From: Streptomyces alboniger
GTDB taxonomy: Bacteria > Actinomycetota > Actinomycetes > Streptomycetales > Streptomycetaceae
NCBI RefSeq assembly: GCF_008704395.1
Contig: NZ_CP023695.1
Coordinates: forward strand, 6,820,001-6,884,000
Direction of reading: 5' to 3'
Length of the DNA: 64,000 nucleotides
The notes beneath the pieces were generated by a model. That model saw only the letters and a program-made list of their open reading frames with translations, was not told the DNA's origin and searched no databases. Shown in pieces: positions 44,911 through 54,353 of this stretch (position 1 is its first letter; every line of letters starts with the position of its first letter). A program made the translations under genes and the position numbers.

Positions 44911-45744
44911 GTGAAGATCCTCATCAGCGCCGACATGGAGGGCGCCACGGGAGTGACCTGGCCGGCCGATGTGCTGCCGGGCACACCGCAGTGGGAGCGG
45001 TGCCGGGCCATGTTCACCTCGGATGTGAACGCCGCCGTGCTCGGATTCCTCGACGGCGGCGCCGACGAGGTGCTCATCAACGAAGCGCACTGGAACATGC
45101 GCAATCTGCTCCTCGAAGAGCTGGACGAGCGGGCCGAGATGCTCACCGGTCGGCACAAGTCGCTCTCCATGGTGGAGGGCGTCCAGCACGGCGACGTGGA
45201 CGGCATCGCGTTCATCGGCTACCACGCGGGCGCCGGCATGGAGGGCGTCCTCGCGCACACCTACCTCTCCAACCAGATCACCGGCGTGTGGCTCAACGGC
45301 GTGCGCGCCAGTGAAGGGCTGCTCAACTCCCATGTCGTCGCCGAGTACGGCGTGCCCGTGGTGCTCGTCACCGGCGACGACGTGGCCTGCGAGGACGCCC
45401 TCGGCTACGCGCCCGGCGCGCTGAAGGTCGCCGTCAAGGACCACGTCTCGCGGTACGCCGCCGTCTGCCGCACCCCGGCCCGCACCGCCGCCGACATCCG
45501 GGCCGCGGCGAAGGACGCCGCCGCGCTCGCCGTGCGCCACGAGCCGGTGGCCGGCGGCCCGTTCACCGTGGAGGTCGAGTTCGACGCCGAGCACCTGTCG
45601 ATGGCCACGACCGTCGTACCGGGAGTGCGCCGTACGGGGGAGCGCAAGGTCGCGTACGACAGCGAGACGATGTACGAGGGGATCCGTACCTTCAAGGCGG
45701 TTACGACGATCGCCTCCGCCGCCGTGGAGGAGCAGTATGGCTAG
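44911..45744 (+). CDS. dppA: D-aminopeptidase, DppA-like (M55)
   Basis: This 277-residue zinc peptidase has the family start MKILISADMEGATGVTWP, a conserved LINEAHWNMRNLLLEEL segment and GYHAGAGMEGVLAHTY. DppA-type enzymes remove D-alanine and other D-residues from the N-terminus of short peptides and form decameric rings in the cytosol. A GGAAAG ribosome-like site sits close to the GTG start. It overlaps the next peptidase gene by 8 bases, and three more peptidase genes follow, which points to D-amino-acid peptide use. Confidence 0.85.
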   Translation: MKILISADMEGATGVTWPADVLPGTPQWERCRAMFTSDVNAAVLGFLDGGADEVLINEAHWNMRNLLLEELDERAEMLTGRHKSLSMVEGVQHGDVDGIAFIGYHAGAGMEGVLAHTYLSNQITGVWLNGVRASEGLLNSHVVAEYGVPVVLVTGDDVACEDALGYAPGALKVAVKDHVSRYAAVCRTPARTAADIRAAAKDAAALAVRHEPVAGGPFTVEVEFDAEHLSMATTVVPGVRRTGERKVAYDSETMYEGIRTFKAVTTIASAAVEEQYG

Positions 45745-47095
45745 CCAGCAGCAGGACCAGGAGCAGGAGCCCGGGGATCAGGTGGACGCGCTGACGCTCG
45801 ACGAGGTCGTGACGTTCACCTCCGAGCTGATCCGCATCGACACCACCAACCGCGGCGGGGGCGACTGCCACGAGCGGCCCGCCGCCGAGTACGCCGCCGA
45901 ACGCCTCGCCGACGCGGGCCTCACCCCGACGCTCCTGGAGCGCACCCCGGGGCGCACCAACGTCGTCGCCCGCATCGAGGGCACCGACCCCGGAGCCGAC
46001 GCACTGCTCGTCCACGGCCACCTGGACGTCGTACCCGCGGAGGCGGCCGACTGGAGCGTGGACCCGTTCTCCGGGGAGATCCGCGACGGTGTCGTCTGGG
46101 GCCGCGGCGCGATCGACATGAAGAACATGGACGCGATGATCCTGTCGGTCGTACGGGGCTGGGCACGCGCCGGAGTGCGGCCGAGGCGCGACATCGTGAT
46201 CGCCTTCACCGCGGACGAGGAGGCCAGCGCCGTCGACGGCTCCGGGTTCCTCGCCGACCGGCACGCCGCGCTCTTCGAGGGCTGCACGGAAGGCGTCAGC
46301 GAATCGGGCGCCTTCACCTTCCACGACGGGCGCGGCAACCAGCTGTACCCGATCGCGGCGGGGGAGCGGGGCACGGGCTGGCTCAAGCTCACCGCGCGCG
46401 GCAAGGCCGGGCACGGCTCCAAGGTCAACCGCGCCAACGCGGTGAGCAGACTGGCCGCCGCCATCGCCCGCATCGGCGAGCACCGGTGGCCGGTGCGGAT
46501 CACCCCGACCGTGCGCGCCTCACTCGTCGAACTCGCCGCGCTCTACGGCCTCGAACCCGACCCCGAGGCGCCCGGCTTCGACGTCGACGCCTTCCTGGAG
46601 AAGCTCGGCCCGACCGCCGCGCTCGTCGAGGCGACGGTCCGCAACAGCGCCAACCCGACGATGCTCCAGTCGGGTTACAAGGTCAATGTGATTCCTGGGG
46701 AGGCAGTGGCCTACGTCGACGGCCGGTTTCTGCCCGGCGGCGAGGAAGAGTTCCGCCACACGCTTGACCTGCTGACGGGCCCTGACGTCGACTGGGAGTT
46801 CCACCACCGCGAGGTGGCGCTCCAGGCGCCGGTCGACTCGCCGACGTACGCGCGGATGCGGGCGGCCGTCGAGGAGTTCGCGCCCGAGGGGCACGTCGTG
46901 CCGTACTGCATGTCGGGCGGTACGGACGCCAAGCAGTTCTCGCGGCTCGGCATCACCGGCTACGGCTTCTCGCCGCTGAGGACACCGGAGGGCTTCGACT
47001 ATCAGGCACTCTTCCACGGGGTCGACGAATGCGTTCCGGTCGACGCCCTGCACTTCGGCGTCCGCGTCCTCGACCGCTTTCTGCGCACGGCCTAG
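45737..47095 (+). CDS. M20-family zinc peptidase
   Basis: The 452-residue protein has LLVHGHLDVVP (metal His and catalytic Asp), WGRGAIDMKN (bridging Asp), FTADEEASA (catalytic Glu and metal Glu) and a dimerisation domain with GKAGHGSKVNRANAV. This is the ArgE/DapE/carboxypeptidase group that cleaves amide or dipeptide bonds. The N-terminal 15 residues are Gln/Glu-rich and probably disordered. It overlaps dppA by 8 bases. Confidence 0.9.
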   Translation: MASQQQDQEQEPGDQVDALTLDEVVTFTSELIRIDTTNRGGGDCHERPAAEYAAERLADAGLTPTLLERTPGRTNVVARIEGTDPGADALLVHGHLDVVPAEAADWSVDPFSGEIRDGVVWGRGAIDMKNMDAMILSVVRGWARAGVRPRRDIVIAFTADEEASAVDGSGFLADRHAALFEGCTEGVSESGAFTFHDGRGNQLYPIAAGERGTGWLKLTARGKAGHGSKVNRANAVSRLAAAIARIGEHRWPVRITPTVRASLVELAALYGLEPDPEAPGFDVDAFLEKLGPTAALVEATVRNSANPTMLQSGYKVNVIPGEAVAYVDGRFLPGGEEEFRHTLDLLTGPDVDWEFHHREVALQAPVDSPTYARMRAAVEEFAPEGHVVPYCMSGGTDAKQFSRLGITGYGFSPLRTPEGFDYQALFHGVDECVPVDALHFGVRVLDRFLRTA

Positions 47096-47116
47096 ACAAT
47101 GGGGGAAGTAAAGGAC

Positions 47117-49105
47117 ATGACGCAGACCCGGGCGTACGGATCATGGCCCTCGCCGATCGACGCCGAGCTGGCCGCCACCCACGACGGCGCCCCGGGGTAC
47201 GTGGGCTTCGTCGGCGCCGAGGCCTGGTGGACCGAGCCGCGGCCCACCGAGGGCGGGCGCCGCGCCCTGGTGCGGCGGCTGCCCGACGGCGAGGAGCGCT
47301 CGGTGCTGCCCGCGCCGTGGAACGTGCGCAGCAGCGTCGTCGAGTACGGCGGCCGCCCCTGGGCCGGGGCCGACCGCCCCGAGGGGCCGCTGCTCGTCTT
47401 CGCGAACTTCGCCGACCAGCGCCTGTACGCGTACGAACCCGACGTCCCGGACGCCGCGCCCCGGCCGCTGACGCCGCTCTCGGCCGTGGGCGGCGGCCTG
47501 CGCTGGGCCGATCCGGTGCTGCGCCCCGACCGGGGCGAAGTCTGGTGTGTCCTTGAGGAGTTCACCGGCGAGGCGCCCACCGACGTGCGCCGGGTCATCG
47601 CCGCGGTGCCGCTCGACGGCTCGGCGGCCGAGGACCGCGGCGCCGTACGCGAACTGTCCGACGGCGTCCACCGGTTCGTCACAGGCCCCCGTGTCTCGCC
47701 GGACGGCACCCGCGCCGCCTGGATCGCCTGGGACCACCCCCGCATGCCGTGGGACGGCACGGAACTGATCCTCGCCGACGTCTCCCCGGACGGCGCGTTC
47801 GGTGCGCCCCGGACCTTCGCGGGCGGCCCCGAGGAGTCCGTGGCCCAGGTCGAATGGGCCGCGGACGGACGGCTGTTGTTCTCCAGCGACCGCACCGGCT
47901 GGTGGAACCTGTACCGCGCGGCCCCGGACGACCCCACCGGCGTACAGGCCCTGTGCCCGCGCGAGGAGGAGTTCGCGGGCCCGCTGTGGCAGGTCGGCCT
48001 CACCTGGTTCGCGCCGCTGGACACCGGCCTGATCGCCGTCGTGCACGGCACGGGCGCCACGGCCCTCGGCATACTCGACCCCGAGACCGGCGAGGTCGTC
48101 GACGCGGCCGGCCCCTGGACGGAGTGGGCCTCGACGCTCGCCGCACACGGCCCCCGCGTGGTCGGCGTCGCCGCGAGTCCGCGCAGCGCGTACGAAGTCG
48201 TGGAACTGGACACGTGCACAGGACACGCCCGCGTCGTCGGCGCCGCCCACGGCGACCCGGTGGACCCCGCGTACTACCCGGAGCCCCAGATCCGCACCTT
48301 CTCGGGCCCGGCGGGACGCACCGTCCACGCGCACATCTACCCGCCCCACCACCCCGGCCACGTCGCGCCCGACGACGAACTGCCGCCCTACGTGGTGTGG
48401 GCGCACGGCGGTCCCACCGGCCGCTCGCCCCTCGTCCTCGACCTGGCCATCGCCTACTTCACCTCGCGCGGCATCGGCGTCGCCGAGGTCAACTACGGCG
48501 GCTCCACCGGGTACGGGCGCGCCTACCGCGACCGGCTGCGCGAGCAGTGGGGCATCGTCGACGTCGAGGACTGCGCGGCCGTCGCGCTGGCGCTGGCCGA
48601 CGAGGGCACCGCGGACCGCGCCCGGCTCGCGATCCGCGGCGGCAGCGCGGGCGGCTGGACCACGGCCGTCTCGCTGACCACCACCGACGTCTACGCCTGC
48701 GGGACGATCATCTACCCCGTCCTCGACCTCGCCGCGTTCGGCTCCGGGGAGACCCACGACCTCGAATCGCGCTACCTGGACTCCATCGTCGGGCCGCTCG
48801 ACGAGGTGCCCGGGCGGTACGCGGAGCGTTCGCCGCTGGAGCACGCCGACCGTGTCACCGTGCCCTTCCTGATCCTGCAAGGGCTCGACGACGCGGTCTG
48901 TCCGCCCGCGCAGTCCGAGCGGTTCCTCGCCCGGCTGGCGGGACGCGGGATCCCGCACGCCTACATCGCCTTCGAGGGGGAGGGGCACGGCTTCCGCCGC
49001 GCCGGCACCATGGTCCGCGCCCTGGAAGCCGAACTCTCCCTCTACGCCCAGGTGTTCCGGCTCGACCTCGCCGCGCCCGTGCCGACCCTGGAGCTGGGCA
49101 AGTGA
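47117..49105 (+). CDS. S9-family prolyl oligopeptidase/acylaminoacyl peptidase
   Basis: The 662-residue enzyme has an N-terminal beta-propeller (about 1-390) and a C-terminal alpha/beta hydrolase. The oxyanion segment PYVVWAHGGPTGRS and the nucleophile AIRGGSAGGWTT (Ser about 509) are clear. ILQGLDDAVCPPAQ (Asp) and FEGEGHGFR (His) complete the triad. The internal ATG with GGGGGAAG eight bases upstream is preferred to an ATG six codons earlier without a site. It cleaves short peptides, often at N-terminal dipeptides or acylated residues. It is the third gene of the peptidase operon. Confidence 0.88.
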   Translation: MTQTRAYGSWPSPIDAELAATHDGAPGYVGFVGAEAWWTEPRPTEGGRRALVRRLPDGEERSVLPAPWNVRSSVVEYGGRPWAGADRPEGPLLVFANFADQRLYAYEPDVPDAAPRPLTPLSAVGGGLRWADPVLRPDRGEVWCVLEEFTGEAPTDVRRVIAAVPLDGSAAEDRGAVRELSDGVHRFVTGPRVSPDGTRAAWIAWDHPRMPWDGTELILADVSPDGAFGAPRTFAGGPEESVAQVEWAADGRLLFSSDRTGWWNLYRAAPDDPTGVQALCPREEEFAGPLWQVGLTWFAPLDTGLIAVVHGTGATALGILDPETGEVVDAAGPWTEWASTLAAHGPRVVGVAASPRSAYEVVELDTCTGHARVVGAAHGDPVDPAYYPEPQIRTFSGPAGRTVHAHIYPPHHPGHVAPDDELPPYVVWAHGGPTGRSPLVLDLAIAYFTSRGIGVAEVNYGGSTGYGRAYRDRLREQWGIVDVEDCAAVALALADEGTADRARLAIRGGSAGGWTTAVSLTTTDVYACGTIIYPVLDLAAFGSGETHDLESRYLDSIVGPLDEVPGRYAERSPLEHADRVTVPFLILQGLDDAVCPPAQSERFLARLAGRGIPHAYIAFEGEGHGFRRAGTMVRALEAELSLYAQVFRLDLAAPVPTLELGK

Positions 49106-50043
49106 TATCCCTCGCACGGCCCGCGCGCCTCACGCCCGGCGCGCGGGTGGCCGTCGTCGCGCCGAGCGGCCCCGTGCCCGAGGACCGGCTCGAAGCGGGT
49201 CTCGACATCCTGCGCGGGTGGGACCTGGACCCCGTCGTCATGCCCCATGTCCTGGACACACACCGGGAGTTCGGCTACCTCGCGGGGGCGGACGCCGACC
49301 GCGCACGTGACCTGGAGCGGGCGTGGTGCGACTCGTCCGTGGCCGCCGTGTTCTGCGCGCGCGGCGGGTACGGCGTCCAGCGCATGGTGGACCTCGTCGA
49401 CTGGGAGGCGCTGCGGGCGGCCACGCGGACGGCAGGACCCAAGGTGTTCCTCGGCTACAGCGACGTCACCTCGCTGCACGAGGCGTTCGCCACGAGGCTC
49501 GGGATCGTCACGCTGCACGGCCCGATGACCGCGGCGGCCGACTTCTTGAAGAACGCGGACGCCCAGGAACATCTGCGCACGACCCTGTTCACTCCGGAGG
49601 CCGCCCAGGTGATCACCGCACGGGGACGCGCGAAGGCGCTGGTCGGCGGCCGGGCCCGGGGCGTCACGCTCGGCGGCTGCGTCTCGCTGCTCGCCACGGA
49701 GCTGGGCACGCCCGGGGCGCGGGCCTCCGCGCGGGGCGGCCTGCTGTGCCTGGAGGACATCGGCGAGGAGACCTACCGCCTGGACCGGAGCCTCACGCAG
49801 CTGCTGCGCGCCGGCCGGCTGGAGGGCGTCACGGGGATCGCACTCGGCTCCTGGGAGCAGTGCGGGCCCCACGACGAGCTGCGGGCGCTCTTCGCCGACC
49901 GGCTCGGCGGGCTCGGCGTGCCCATGGTCGAGGAGTTCGGGTTCGGGCACTGCGACGGGGCGCTGACCGTGCCGTTCGGGGTACCGGGCCAACTGGACGC
50001 GGACGCGGGCACGTTGACGCTGGACGTGCCGGCACTCGTCTGA
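49102..50043 (+). CDS. LD-carboxypeptidase (S66)
   Basis: The 313-residue serine peptidase has the nucleophile in FLGYSDVTSLHEAF (Ser about 119). ARGGYGVQRMVDLVDW and a C-terminal GFGHCDGALTVPFG (His of the Ser-Glu-His triad) are also present. S66 enzymes (LdcA) trim the terminal D-alanine from muropeptide tetrapeptides during cell-wall recycling; relatives also hydrolyse microcin C. The GTG start overlaps the S9 gene stop (GTGA). It ties the operon to peptidoglycan-derived or other D-residue peptides. Confidence 0.88.
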   Translation: MISLARPARLTPGARVAVVAPSGPVPEDRLEAGLDILRGWDLDPVVMPHVLDTHREFGYLAGADADRARDLERAWCDSSVAAVFCARGGYGVQRMVDLVDWEALRAATRTAGPKVFLGYSDVTSLHEAFATRLGIVTLHGPMTAAADFLKNADAQEHLRTTLFTPEAAQVITARGRAKALVGGRARGVTLGGCVSLLATELGTPGARASARGGLLCLEDIGEETYRLDRSLTQLLRAGRLEGVTGIALGSWEQCGPHDELRALFADRLGGLGVPMVEEFGFGHCDGALTVPFGVPGQLDADAGTLTLDVPALV

Positions 50044-50090
50044 CGTGCTGACGTGCTGACGCGCGTCGGACCAGGTGCCGAGCAGGTGCT

Positions 50091-50102
50091 TACCGGTCGG
50101 TA
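50091..50102. promoter_or_regulatory. TetR-type operator-like palindrome
   Basis: TACCG-GT-CGGTA is a perfect 5-2-5 inverted repeat between the peptidase operon and the LapA-like gene. It resembles operators of Streptomyces TetR regulators. No tetR gene is nearby, so this is weak. Confidence 0.3.
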
Positions 50103-50283
50103 GCAATCTCCTGCGCGTCGAACGGGACCAGCGTCCTGGCTCCGCCCGTGGCCGCCCGCCGACGTCACCCGCACGGCCCACCGCCCCACCCCGGAGGCAC
50201 ACCCACCGCGCGCGAACCCGGCCCAGCCGCCCATGCTGGTGCCGGGGGAGGCCGGACGTACCTCCGACGGAAGGGTCCACATC

Positions 50284-50529
50284 ATGAGCCCCAAGACCTC
50301 CACGGGCGGCTCCCGGGCGGGCGGCACCGGCGGCGGGCTGATGACACCCGGGAGGGTCGCCGTCGCCGCGGTCGCCGTCCTCACCCTGGTCTTCATCTTC
50401 GAGAACACCCGCAGCACCAAGATCCGACTGCTGATCCCCGAAGTGACCATGCCCCTGTGGATGGCCCTGCTCGGCACGGGGCTGATCGGCGCCCTGTGCG
50501 GGGTCTACTTCATCGGGAGGCGCAAGTGA
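50284..50529 (+). CDS. LapA/DUF1049-family small membrane protein
   Basis: The 81-residue protein has GGAAGGG nine bases before its ATG. Two hydrophobic helices (about 24-42 and 58-76) are separated by FENTRSTKIRLLIPEVTMPL, the DUF1049/LapA signature, and the end is GRRK. E. coli LapA acts in lipopolysaccharide assembly control, which cannot apply here. Its function in actinobacteria is unknown. The stop overlaps the next gene by GTGA. Confidence 0.78.
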   Translation: MSPKTSTGGSRAGGTGGGLMTPGRVAVAAVAVLTLVFIFENTRSTKIRLLIPEVTMPLWMALLGTGLIGALCGVYFIGRRK

Positions 50530-50840
50530 AGGCCCGGGCCAGGCGCGCGGGCGTGGTCGCGGGCGCCGCGCTCGCCGCGTCCCTCATGACGGTCACCACC
50601 GCCGCGGCCGCGGGCCCACCGATGCCGGAGTTCCGGGGGCGGGGCCTGGTGCACGTCTTCTCGGCCCTCGACTACCGCACTCGCGTCGACGTCCACGACG
50701 TCAGCGGCTACCGCCGCACCGTCCTGTGGCCCCTCAACTGGAAGGTGTGCTCCCAGTCCCCGGCCGCGGGCCGGCAGCTCAACGGCCAGGCCGTCACGAT
50801 CGGCGTCGTGAAGAAGACCGAGAAGTGCCCCGGCGGGTGA
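50526..50840 (+). CDS. secreted PASTA-like small protein
   Basis: The 104-residue protein has a Sec signal ending TTAAAAG (about residue 29). The mature ~75 residues show a PASTA-like pattern: PMPEFRGRGLVHVFSALDYR, WKVCSQSPAAGRQLNGQAVTI and GVVKKTEKC, with two cysteines that could pair. PASTA domains bind peptidoglycan fragments, but most occur in larger proteins. It is coupled by GTGA to the LapA-like gene. Confidence 0.65.
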   Translation: MKARARRAGVVAGAALAASLMTVTTAAAAGPPMPEFRGRGLVHVFSALDYRTRVDVHDVSGYRRTVLWPLNWKVCSQSPAAGRQLNGQAVTIGVVKKTEKCPGG

Positions 50841-50891
50841 CCCGGCCGCCTGGCTTCGCGGCACACGGGTAGCCACGGGTAGCGTGGCCCG

Positions 50892-51470
50892 ATGCCCGAC
50901 ACAGCCCCCCGACCGGCCGACGGCTCCCGCGTGGCCATACGCCCCTTCACCTGCGCGGACTCCGCCGAATTCACCGCACGTACCCGCGAGAGCCGGGAAC
51001 TGCACCGGCCCTGGCTCTTCCCGCCGGCCTCGGACGACGCCTACCGCGCGTACGCGAAGGCGCTCGACGAGGACCCGGCCAGGGCCGGCTTCCTCGTGTG
51101 CGAGCGCGACAGCGGGGCCATCGCGGGGTTCATCAACATCAACAACATCGTGCGGGGCGGTTTCCGCAGCGGAGCCCTCGGCTACGGGTCCTTCGCGCAT
51201 GCCGCGGGGCGCGGGCTGATGAGCGAGGGACTCGGCCTCGTCATGGCGTACGCCTTCGGGGAGCTGGGGCTGCACCGCCTGGAGGCCAACATCCAGCCGG
51301 GCAACGCCCCCTCCATCGCCCTCGTGCGCCGCGCCGGCTTCCGCCTGGAGGGCTTCTCCCCGGACTTCCTCTACGTCGACGGGGCCTGGCGCGACCACGA
51401 ACGCTGGGCCATCACCGCCGACATGGCGCCGGTGCCGGTGCCCGTCAGCGCCGCGAAGGCTTCCGGTTGA
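50892..51470 (+). CDS. GNAT-family acetyltransferase (RimJ-like)
   Basis: The 192-residue protein has LGYGSFAHAAGRGLMSEGLGLVMAYAFGELGLHRLEANI, which is the acetyl-CoA-binding motif A of the RimJ/RimL group, and NAPSIALVRRAGFRLEGF in motif B. It acetylates N-terminal or small-molecule amines. The last 26 bases overlap the convergent DUF6204-like gene. Confidence 0.88.
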   Translation: MPDTAPRPADGSRVAIRPFTCADSAEFTARTRESRELHRPWLFPPASDDAYRAYAKALDEDPARAGFLVCERDSGAIAGFININNIVRGGFRSGALGYGSFAHAAGRGLMSEGLGLVMAYAFGELGLHRLEANIQPGNAPSIALVRRAGFRLEGFSPDFLYVDGAWRDHERWAITADMAPVPVPVSAAKASG

Positions 51471-51786
51471 TCTTCATGGTGTCCATGTCCGTCACGCTCG
51501 ACCGCAGGTCCCGGAAGCCGTGGCCCCGCTCCCTCAGCATCGTCTCGGCCTGCTCCTCGGCGAGCGCCCCCGCCATCTCCTCGCCGTCCTCGGCGTCGGA
51601 GACCACCACGTAGCGCAGCGAGAAGTGCTTGAGCGCGCGGTCGTAGGTGAGGGTGCCCTCGGGCGTGAACTTCATCTGGGCCAGGCCGTGTTCCTCGACC
51701 TCCGCGAGGAGCGCCGCGCGTGACGCGTCCGTCAGCTCGTCCCACGTCCCTCGGACGATCACTCGGTAGGTGTGCTGGGTGCCCAT
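51445..51786 (-). CDS. DUF6204-like small protein
   Basis: The 113-residue protein (MGTQHTYRVIVRGTWDELTD, LKHFSLRYVVVSDAEDGEEM) has a ferredoxin-like alternation of strands and helices. It matches, from memory, Streptomyces proteins named DUF6204. Function is unknown. It has a GAGGAC site before the ATG and overlaps the convergent GNAT gene, so both 3' ends are constrained. Confidence 0.65.
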   Translation of the reverse strand: MGTQHTYRVIVRGTWDELTDASRAALLAEVEEHGLAQMKFTPEGTLTYDRALKHFSLRYVVVSDAEDGEEMAGALAEEQAETMLRERGHGFRDLRSSVTDMDTMKINRKPSRR

Positions 51787-51989
51787 GTCCTCGCGCTCTT
51801 CTCTCTCGACTGCCGGTCTGTCGACCGCCGGTCTCCCGGCCGGCGGCCCACGGCCGAAGGGATCAGGGTACGTCGCCGGGGGCGGGACGCCCACGGAATA
51901 TCGGCGGAGCGGGTGCGATGTGCGCGGTGCGGCCTTTACGCAATCCTGGCCCGAAGGGCCCCTGGGCGGCGCCGCCGTGACCGTGTTCC

Positions 51990-53957
51990 ATGGTGATCGT
52001 GAAGACCACCGTGCGCCGTGACGTACTGACCCTGCCCGTCGCCCCGACCGGCCCCGAGAACCCGCTGCCCCCGCTGCGGCCGCCCGGCGACCCGCACACC
52101 CCGGACGAGCGCGCCAAGAACGGCCTGCCGCGCGACATGGCACGCCAGGTCGGGTACGAGCCGCTGCGCAGCCTGCTGCCCGTGCGGCTCCTCGACGGCT
52201 ACGGACGCAAGCGCACAGATACGCCGCTCGGCACCCTCGTCATCGAGAACGGCCGGCTGCGCGCCACCGTCCTGCCCGGCTACGGAGGGCGCGTCCACTC
52301 CCTCCTCCACAAGCCGACCGGACGCGAACTCCTCTACCGCAACCCGGTGTTGCAGCCCGCGGGCTTCGCACTCAACGGCGCGTGGTTCTCCGGGGGCATC
52401 GAGTGGAACATCGGCGCCACCGGCCACACCACCCTGTCCTGCGCACCCGTGCACGCCGCCCGCGTGACCGCGCCCGACGGCGGCGAGATGCTGCGCCTGT
52501 GGGAGTGGGAGCGGCTGCGCGACCTGCCTTTCCAGGTGGACCTCTGGCTTCCCGAGGACTCCGACTTCCTCCACGTCGGCGTGCGGATCCGCAACCCGCA
52601 CGAGAAGCCCGCGCCGGTCTACTGGTGGTCGAACATGGCGGTGCCCGAGGAGCGCAGGGTGCTCGCCCCCGCCGACGAGGCATGGCGGTTCGCCCACCCG
52701 GGCGGGCTGCGACGGGTGCCGGTGCCCGTGTCCGACGGCGCCGACCGGACGTACCCGCCGCGCAGCGAGTACTCCGCCGACTATTTCTTCGACGTCCCTG
52801 ACGGCGCCCGGCGGTGGATCGCCGCGCTCGACGAGGACGGCCACGGGCTCGTGCAGACCTCCACGGATCTGCCGCGCGGCCGCAAGCTCTTCGTCTGGGG
52901 CACCGGCAGCGGCGGGCGGCGCTGGCAGGAGTGGCTCACCGAACCCGGCACCGGCGGCTACGCGGAGATCCAGTCGGGCCTCGCGCGCACGCAGCTGGAG
53001 CACGTACGCCTGGACGCCGGGACCGAGTTCAGCTGGCTGGAGTCGTACGGGCCGCTGTCCGCACGCGCCGACCTCGTGCACGGCGACTGGGCGGACGCGT
53101 GCGCCGAGACCCGGGCGCGCCTCGCGGACGCCCTGCCCGGGGAGGCCGTCGACGCCGCCTACGTAGCCTGGCTGGCCCGCGCCGACACCGAGCCGGGGGA
53201 GGTGCTCGCGGTCGGCTCCGGCTGGGGCGCGCTGGAGGTCCTGCGCGCCGAGTACAAGCTGCCGGGCACGCCCTTCGACGAGTCGACGCTCGGTACCGAG
53301 CAGGCGCCCTGGCTCGAACTGCTGCGCTCGGGAGCCTTTCCCGAGCCGTGCGAGGTCGCTCCGCCCGGCCCGACGCTCGTCAGCCGCAACTGGCGCGACA
53401 TGCTGGAGACAGCGCCCGCGCGACCGCTCACGGAGTACCACCTGGGGGTCGCGCAGTGGCACGAGGGCGACCGGGCGCAGGCCGTCCGCAGCTGGGAGCG
53501 GGGGCTCGAACGTGCCCTGTCCCGCTGGCCGTTGCTGCGCTGCCTCGCCGTCGCGGACGCCGTCGAGGGACATCTGGAGCGGGCCGCCGACCGGTACGCG
53601 GAGGCCTTCGACGACCTGTGCCAGGAGCGGCGTGACGACGGCGCGGCCTGGACGGCGGCGACGGCCGCGCTCGGCCGCGAGGCGATATCCGGGCTGCTGG
53701 CGGCGGACCGCCCGGAGGCGGCACGCGCGGTGTGGGACCGCCTCCACGAAACCACCCGCGCCGAGGGCCGCTTCCGCCTCGTCGAGGCCCAGATCCGCTA
53801 CGCCGAGGGCGACATAGCGGCGGTGCGGGCCGTCTTCGACGAAGGGTTCGAGGCGGCCGACCTGCGGGAGGGCGCCGAGCCCCTGGGCGACCTGTGGGCG
53901 GCGGCCACCGGCGGCGAGGAGATCCCGGCGCGCTACGACTTCCGGCTACGGCCCTAG
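51990..53957 (+). CDS. DUF5107 protein with C-terminal TPR-like region
   Basis: The 655-residue protein has an N-terminal galactose-mutarotase-like beta-sandwich (RLRATVLPGYGGRVHSLLHKP, FSGGIEWNIGATGHT, LHVGVRIRNPHEKPAPVYWWSNMAVPE), the DUF5107 layout. The second half (about 450-650) has TPR-like helical repeats (YHLGVAQWHEGDRAQAVRSW, ADAVEGHLERAADRYAEAFD). It probably binds or acts on a carbohydrate. It is the sole gene on its strand here. Confidence 0.82.
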   Translation: MVIVKTTVRRDVLTLPVAPTGPENPLPPLRPPGDPHTPDERAKNGLPRDMARQVGYEPLRSLLPVRLLDGYGRKRTDTPLGTLVIENGRLRATVLPGYGGRVHSLLHKPTGRELLYRNPVLQPAGFALNGAWFSGGIEWNIGATGHTTLSCAPVHAARVTAPDGGEMLRLWEWERLRDLPFQVDLWLPEDSDFLHVGVRIRNPHEKPAPVYWWSNMAVPEERRVLAPADEAWRFAHPGGLRRVPVPVSDGADRTYPPRSEYSADYFFDVPDGARRWIAALDEDGHGLVQTSTDLPRGRKLFVWGTGSGGRRWQEWLTEPGTGGYAEIQSGLARTQLEHVRLDAGTEFSWLESYGPLSARADLVHGDWADACAETRARLADALPGEAVDAAYVAWLARADTEPGEVLAVGSGWGALEVLRAEYKLPGTPFDESTLGTEQAPWLELLRSGAFPEPCEVAPPGPTLVSRNWRDMLETAPARPLTEYHLGVAQWHEGDRAQAVRSWERGLERALSRWPLLRCLAVADAVEGHLERAADRYAEAFDDLCQERRDDGAAWTAATAALGREAISGLLAADRPEAARAVWDRLHETTRAEGRFRLVEAQIRYAEGDIAAVRAVFDEGFEAADLREGAEPLGDLWAAATGGEEIPARYDFRLRP

Positions 53958-53996
53958 GGCGCGGGGCGAACCGGGCCGGGGCTGGCCGGGGCCGGG

Positions 53997-54353
53997 TCAG
54001 GTCGCCGTGGCGCGGCGGTCCACGTACTCGAAGACGGCGCCGTCGGGGTGCATCGCGATGAGGTTGCGCCCGGCGGGGGTGGGGACGGGGCCCGCGATGA
54101 CGCGGGCGCCGGACGCGTTCAGTACGGCGTACGCCTCGTCCACGTCCCGCACCGCGATGGTCGCCGAGACCTTGCGGAGGATCTCCAGCTCCTGCTCCGG
54201 GCCGCTCATCAGCAGGAAGCAGCCGATCGCGGCCACGGAGACGCCGCCGCGCTCGAAGCGCATCGCCTTGCCGCCCGCGAGGCGCTCGTAGAACGCGACC
54301 GAGGACTCCAGGTCCTCGACGCAGATGCGCAGCGTGGTTCCCAGGATCTCCAT
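53997..54353 (-). CDS. VOC/glyoxalase-like protein
   Basis: The 118-residue protein has the glyoxalase beta-alpha-beta-beta-beta start GTTLRICVEDLESSVAFYERL and a matching second half ending GRNLIAMHPDGAVFEYVDRR. Such proteins bind metals or hydrophobic ligands and can be dioxygenases, resistance proteins or lyases. No function can be chosen here. The ATG is where the fold begins. Confidence 0.78.
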   Translation of the reverse strand: MEILGTTLRICVEDLESSVAFYERLAGGKAMRFERGGVSVAAIGCFLLMSGPEQELEILRKVSATIAVRDVDEAYAVLNASGARVIAGPVPTPAGRNLIAMHPDGAVFEYVDRRATAT

